This document shows positions 60,403 to 64,000 of a stretch of DNA of 64,000 nucleotides, piece by piece. A program made the position numbers and the translations under genes. Position 1 is the first letter of the stretch, and each line of letters starts with the position of its first letter. A model generated the notes under the pieces. The model was not told the origin of the DNA. It did not search any database and saw only the letters and a list, made by a program, of their open reading frames with translations. Origin of the DNA: Apodospora peruviana (taxonomy: Eukaryota; Ascomycota; Sordariomycetes; Sordariales; Lasiosphaeriaceae); the NCBI GenBank assembly GCA_033439685.1, contig JAUEDM010000003.1, forward strand, positions 3,316,001-3,380,000, in the 5' to 3' direction.

Positions 60403-61017
60403 CTACCGGAACTCACACCATAAAGCATGGCCACTGTAACTGCTAGCCAATATGTCCCCTCCCACACTAGGGGGCTTGATGTAGACGCCGGGCATGGTAG
60501 TCCTTTCTTCCGGGATAGAAACATCCATATATGTTGTACATAAATACAGGAGACAAACCCCAGACATTGAAATGTGATCAGACTTGGACCACCCACTAGA
60601 ACGATGAAGACCCATGGTACACTTGGTGAAATCTCCAAGGTAATAGAAACGGAAAGGAGAGCAAAGATCCACCGGGATGCTCAGGCAGACAAGCGCATAA
60701 GATTTGGAAGAAATCGTCTCTAAGGATATCATCTTCAGGGAGGAGGCGGCCAGTGGCGAGTAGTCAGAAAACTGGCACCCCAGAGGAGTCATGTATTTCC
60801 AATCTGTCCACACAAGTTTTTCTTCTTGACCGGCTAGCGTTGATAGAACTGCCAAGGTATGCTTGGTTTCTTGCATTATTGCCCGACTTTGAGAACGATA
60901 CCCCAACATACTTGAAAACACTGAAACGAGAACAGCTGCCTCGATGGAAGCCTGTGACGCTGTGGCGTTTTGAAGATACCCATGGCTGTGATATAACATG
61001 AATATGTATTCAAACAT
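60403..61017 (-). CDS. hypothetical 205-codon ORF, uncertain
   Basis: An uninterrupted frame starting at the ATG at 61015-61017 (MFEYIFMLYHSHGYLQ). It is unusually long for this AT-richer stretch, yet has no recognisable domain. It includes Ser-rich and hydrophobic segments (YALVCLSIPVDLCSPF, VCLLYLCTTYMD). It lies on the same strand as, and 243 bases downstream of, the GNAT gene, so it could instead be part of that gene's 3' region. A 45-base T-rich tract (61068-61114) lies just upstream in its reading direction. Confidence 0.3.
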   Translation of the reverse strand: MFEYIFMLYHSHGYLQNATASQASIEAAVLVSVFSSMLGYRSQSRAIMQETKHTLAVLSTLAGQEEKLVWTDWKYMTPLGCQFSDYSPLAASSLKMISLETISSKSYALVCLSIPVDLCSPFRFYYLGDFTKCTMGLHRSSGWSKSDHISMSGVCLLYLCTTYMDVSIPEERTTMPGVYIKPPSVGGDILASSYSGHALWCEFR

Positions 61018-61067
61018 GCCCAGGAGAGCGTGGGCTCCCTGCAGAAGCAACCTATTTTGTCGCAATT

Positions 61068-61114
61068 CTTTTTACTTTTTATTTTTATTTTTCTCTTTTT
61101 TCTCCTTTTTTTTG
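61068..61114. repeat. T-rich (pyrimidine) tract
   Basis: Almost pure T/C with an A only every few bases (TTTTTATTTTTATTTTTC pattern). It reads as A/G-rich on the minus strand, between the GNAT stop and the orphan ORF. Confidence 0.7.
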
Positions 61115-61259
61115 GGTTTGCCTCAGATAACCTGGGATTATGTTGGGGGAGCTCTGTTGGAAGTCTGCAAAATGGTCGATTTCCTCGATGAACTCGGATT
61201 TTGTAAAATACTGTAGGTACTGAACAGAGTATTGGACAAGATTTGGCGGAATACTGAAA

Positions 61260-63944
61260 TCAGTAGTCGGTCGTAAAGCGAGCATCGAAGTGGCAAGTGT
61301 GCTCGAAGACCACAGAGTCCAGCCAGTAGACGGGTCGTCCCTGGACCAACTTGTTGGAGCGATGGACCGACTCGAAGCGGACTTTCTCGGTGAAGTTGAA
61401 CTTCTCCTCGAGCAGCTTCTTGACCCAGACAAAATCGTCGTTGTACGTCTCCTGTTCCCTCTCAAGCTCTGAATCCTCTTCAATCTTGTGAACGTGTTTA
61501 ACAAAGTAATTTAAGTACAAGTGGAAGTACTGTCGCTTATGACCAAGTGGGTGCTTGTAGACCGGGCTGTTGGAGAGGTCGACGAAGTCATATGCTGACT
61601 CCGAGGAGAAGCGTTGCGATACGGTTGCGATCAACTTGTCCAACAATGAAAAGCCAATCTTCTTGCGTCTATACTTTGGATCGACAAAGAGGTTGATCCT
61701 GGCTGTGGCTCTGCTGCTCCCATTGCCGTTCCCTGCAATGCCTGGCTCCCAGACGGACAGATACGCAAAGCCAAGGATGGTACCATTTTGCTTCACATCC
61801 AAGGGGTCGGCCACATACGGGGCGAGCTGAGTGTAGATTGAATACTCGGCGTTGCCCTTATGAGGTTCAAGGTCCCTCGCCGATCCTCTCACAGCCACAA
61901 TGAATGGCATTCCCAGCTTCTCAGTTGTATTGAAGATGTCTTCAATGTCTTGAACAGATACTGGTGTCGAGTCGAGCGTCTGAATACCATCCTTCACCTC
62001 ACAGTTGTATATGGTGGCCACTGCTCCCATGTCCTTTTTCTCAGCTGGGCGCAAGAAGCAGGGAATGTTTGGCGAGAAGGTGCTCCTCGGCACTCTGGAG
62101 ACCTTGTTTCGGTTTGGGATGCCCGGGCCGAAGGATTCAACAGATGCAGGAGGCATCACAGATCCAAGACGAGGTAGTTTTGCTTGACCTCTCCGGTTCT
62201 TGACAGGTTTGCGATCACCGGTTTGACCGTTTTCCCCAACTTGGCCCAACTTACGGCGGATCAGCAGGGAAGAGCTGAAGTTCTGGCGGCGGAAGCTCAG
62301 CTGTGGATCAAGGGTCGCTAGGTCAACAAGGGTATCGGGGTATTCAACCGGCGACAAGAGACGACCAGAATTTGTATCGACGTCGCATTTCCAGTGCTCG
62401 GGAAATTTTTGTTCCAGGAACGTTGCGTAGACATGATCTGGGACATCCGCCATCCATGCAGTGACAAACGAAGAGATAAACGACGGTGTAATGAAGACAT
62501 CATCATCGTCTCTTCCGTCATCGGTTGCCCAGTTGTACTTCATCCACTTATCGCCATAGTCCTGGATGTTGTGCTTTGGCGCGATGGAATTTCGGATGTC
62601 GCTCCTGGTTCTGGTTTCGGAAATCTTAGTACCCGGCCCCGTGGCACCATTATCACTGACGATGGTAGAGACAGAAGGCATGCTCATGCTATCCCGCGAT
62701 GACGACACGTAGTGCTTGTTAGGACGTGGTGGGCCATACCAGGCTGGGTCCGACTGTCTGATTCTTGAATCCATATTCGCTTGTTCGGGTCCCATGCCGT
62801 TCGTTGCAGCACGCAGCACACCTTCTGTCAAGGGAATACCGGGTGAAGCGACAGCGTTGTTGCTACGAGGAAACCAGCTGGCTGCTGCGGGTGTGTCACC
62901 TCTGATTCCCGACTCAGCTGGATAGGTGAAGTCCGGGCGTCCACTTGCTACGAACGACTGTGAAAGAGGCGGAAGGTAGTTCTGTCGGCCCGAATCTTGT
63001 TCATGAGAAGTTGGACGCTGTGGTTCGATTTTGGGTTGAAGCCTAGAGCTGCCCAGATTTGTCGGGTAATTGATGACCCCATTCGCAGAAGGGGCCATTT
63101 CACCCTCTTGCTGAGTTTGGTTAATGCGAGTCTGAATACCGTTCCAACCCGTGGCAGGAGGAGCCTGACCGGGTGTCTGTCTTTTGTTAATACCTAGTCT
63201 CCTGATATGTTCCAAGAAGACAGAAGAGGGGCGACCTGCCTGCTGAGTTTCCTTAACAGACTTCTTCAGCGCGTTGGCATAGGAGCCGCCAGCCGAGGCC
63301 GGATTCGTGTTTACCATCACCTGTCTCGTTGCTGTATACGGCTCACAGTTGGTCCAACTCATGGAGGGAGGAGTTTCAGCCTCCTCCCGAGTTTGGTTAA
63401 CAAGCTCGTCATATTCGATCCATCCAATTCCAGAGTTGACCTTTTTCTCGGGCTTTGACGCTTTTTTCTTCGCCGGAGGAGTTGATCGATCCGTGGGGAC
63501 TGCCTGAGGACCGCGAGTAGCAGGCGGCACAATCGATGGAACAGATGGCTCCGGTCCTCCTCTATTGCGTGCTGACTGCTTGATGGAGTGGTAATTCTGG
63601 GGAGTAATGGGCTCTGGGGACGCATCCTTTGGGGATGGAGTTTTAGAAAACAAATTGGTTGGGGACGGATCACCAGCAGAGGGGTTCGCTGGGGACTCGG
63701 GAGTACCCTGCAAGCCAGTCTTGCCCTCCGTGGAGGGATCGCCGTTGTTGGGCTGCTCTGATCCCTGGGTCTGCAGATCACCTTGAAACAGATGCCAGAG
63801 ATGAGGTGGCTTGCCAGGAACGGGAAGAACCTTTTTCTTCTCCTTGGTAGTAGGCCCATGGGCGGCGGTCAGAAACGCGTTGATTACCTCCTGAGAGTCG
63901 ACCAGGGATTTCTCTCCTTGAGTGGTCCAACCACTGGAAGACAT
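61260..63944 (-). CDS. GNAT-fold N-acetyltransferase domain protein, fungal type
   Basis: A single 894-aa exon. The first 450 residues are Ser/Pro/Asn/Gln-rich and disordered. A conserved middle block (about 465-530: DKWMKYNWATDDGRDDDDVF, SSFVTAWMADVPDHVYATFL) precedes the acetyltransferase domain (about 630-880). That domain shows CFLRPAEKKDMGAVATIYNC and ILGFAYLSVWEPG. The acetyl-CoA-binding motif A (RINLFVDPKYRRKKIGFSLL) carries the R/Q-x-x-G-x-G/A-like loop RRKKIG. The C-terminus has conserved aromatic residues (RPVYWLDSVVFEHTCHFD). The substrate is unknown; resemblance to small-molecule N-acetyltransferases is weak. Similar long proteins occur in other filamentous ascomycetes as far as I recall. 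Confidence 0.8.
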   Translation of the reverse strand: MSSSGWTTQGEKSLVDSQEVINAFLTAAHGPTTKEKKKVLPVPGKPPHLWHLFQGDLQTQGSEQPNNGDPSTEGKTGLQGTPESPANPSAGDPSPTNLFSKTPSPKDASPEPITPQNYHSIKQSARNRGGPEPSVPSIVPPATRGPQAVPTDRSTPPAKKKASKPEKKVNSGIGWIEYDELVNQTREEAETPPSMSWTNCEPYTATRQVMVNTNPASAGGSYANALKKSVKETQQAGRPSSVFLEHIRRLGINKRQTPGQAPPATGWNGIQTRINQTQQEGEMAPSANGVINYPTNLGSSRLQPKIEPQRPTSHEQDSGRQNYLPPLSQSFVASGRPDFTYPAESGIRGDTPAAASWFPRSNNAVASPGIPLTEGVLRAATNGMGPEQANMDSRIRQSDPAWYGPPRPNKHYVSSSRDSMSMPSVSTIVSDNGATGPGTKISETRTRSDIRNSIAPKHNIQDYGDKWMKYNWATDDGRDDDDVFITPSFISSFVTAWMADVPDHVYATFLEQKFPEHWKCDVDTNSGRLLSPVEYPDTLVDLATLDPQLSFRRQNFSSSLLIRRKLGQVGENGQTGDRKPVKNRRGQAKLPRLGSVMPPASVESFGPGIPNRNKVSRVPRSTFSPNIPCFLRPAEKKDMGAVATIYNCEVKDGIQTLDSTPVSVQDIEDIFNTTEKLGMPFIVAVRGSARDLEPHKGNAEYSIYTQLAPYVADPLDVKQNGTILGFAYLSVWEPGIAGNGNGSSRATARINLFVDPKYRRKKIGFSLLDKLIATVSQRFSSESAYDFVDLSNSPVYKHPLGHKRQYFHLYLNYFVKHVHKIEEDSELEREQETYNDDFVWVKKLLEEKFNFTEKVRFESVHRSNKLVQGRPVYWLDSVVFEHTCHFDARFTTDY

Positions 63945-64000
63945 TTTCGGGGCTTTTCAAAGTATCAGCCTGGAGAGTGCTTTGATTTCTGCGTTAAGAT

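Overview
The window is nuclear DNA of a filamentous ascomycete, most likely Sordariales and Chaetomiaceae-like. The evidence is: many short introns (about 50-90 nt) with GTRNGT donors and CTRAC-type branch sites; long C/T-rich leaders; glutamine- and histidine-rich low-complexity proteins; and a cellobiose dehydrogenase carrying a fungal cellulose-binding module. The species is inferred from gene content and was not proven by any search. Exon structures were joined by hand, and each join was checked for frame.

Layout, left half. 0.6-2.4 kb is a mitochondrial cation-diffusion (MMT-type) metal transporter (+). 3.2-5.1 kb is D-xylulose kinase (+). 5.7-7.2 kb is an HSL-type alpha/beta hydrolase (+). 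9.1-10.2 kb is the transcriptional repressor NC2 alpha/Bur6 (+). 11.5-14.0 kb is an unrecognised Gln-rich protein (+). 16.0-18.3 kb is a MUP1-type methionine permease (+) that appears to use a 3-nt micro-exon. 19.1-22.3 kb is phosphatidylinositol 4-kinase PIK1 (+). 23.1-25.8 kb is cellobiose dehydrogenase with a C-terminal CBM1 (-). At 27.4 kb lies an intron-containing tRNA-Arg(UCG) (-). 28.0-29.0 kb is a prolyl 4-hydroxylase-like dioxygenase (+). 31.0-34.2 kb is a Zn2Cys6 transcription factor (+).

Layout, right half. This is a compact housekeeping block: NADH-cytochrome b5 reductase (-), a GIG1/DUF3605 protein (+, GC-AG intron), SND2/TMEM208 (-), APC3/CDC27 (+), histone H4 (+), TRAPP subunit TRS20 (-), mitochondrial ribosomal protein mL60 (+), cap-binding CBP20 (-) and nucleoporin NUP82 (+). 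Three lineage-restricted-looking genes follow: a long disordered protein (+, 52.9-55.0 kb), a Myb-like acidic protein (-, 57.7-59.5 kb) and a GNAT-domain protein (-, 61.3-63.9 kb). A 205-codon orphan ORF (-) lies between the last two.

The genes do not form one pathway. CDH, xylulokinase and the dioxygenase fit a plant-biomass-degrading lifestyle, but there is no secondary-metabolite cluster, mobile element, CRISPR array or rRNA. Divergent promoters pair CBR1/GIG1, SND2/CDC27, TRS20/mL60 and CBP20/NUP82. Convergent ends are tight, with only 34 nt between the GIG1 and SND2 stops. The most unusual points are the 3-nt micro-exon, the tRNA intron that can pair with its anticodon, an intergenic ACCTACCT/AGGTAGGT motif that recurs across the window, and the unresolved ends of the Myb-like gene.
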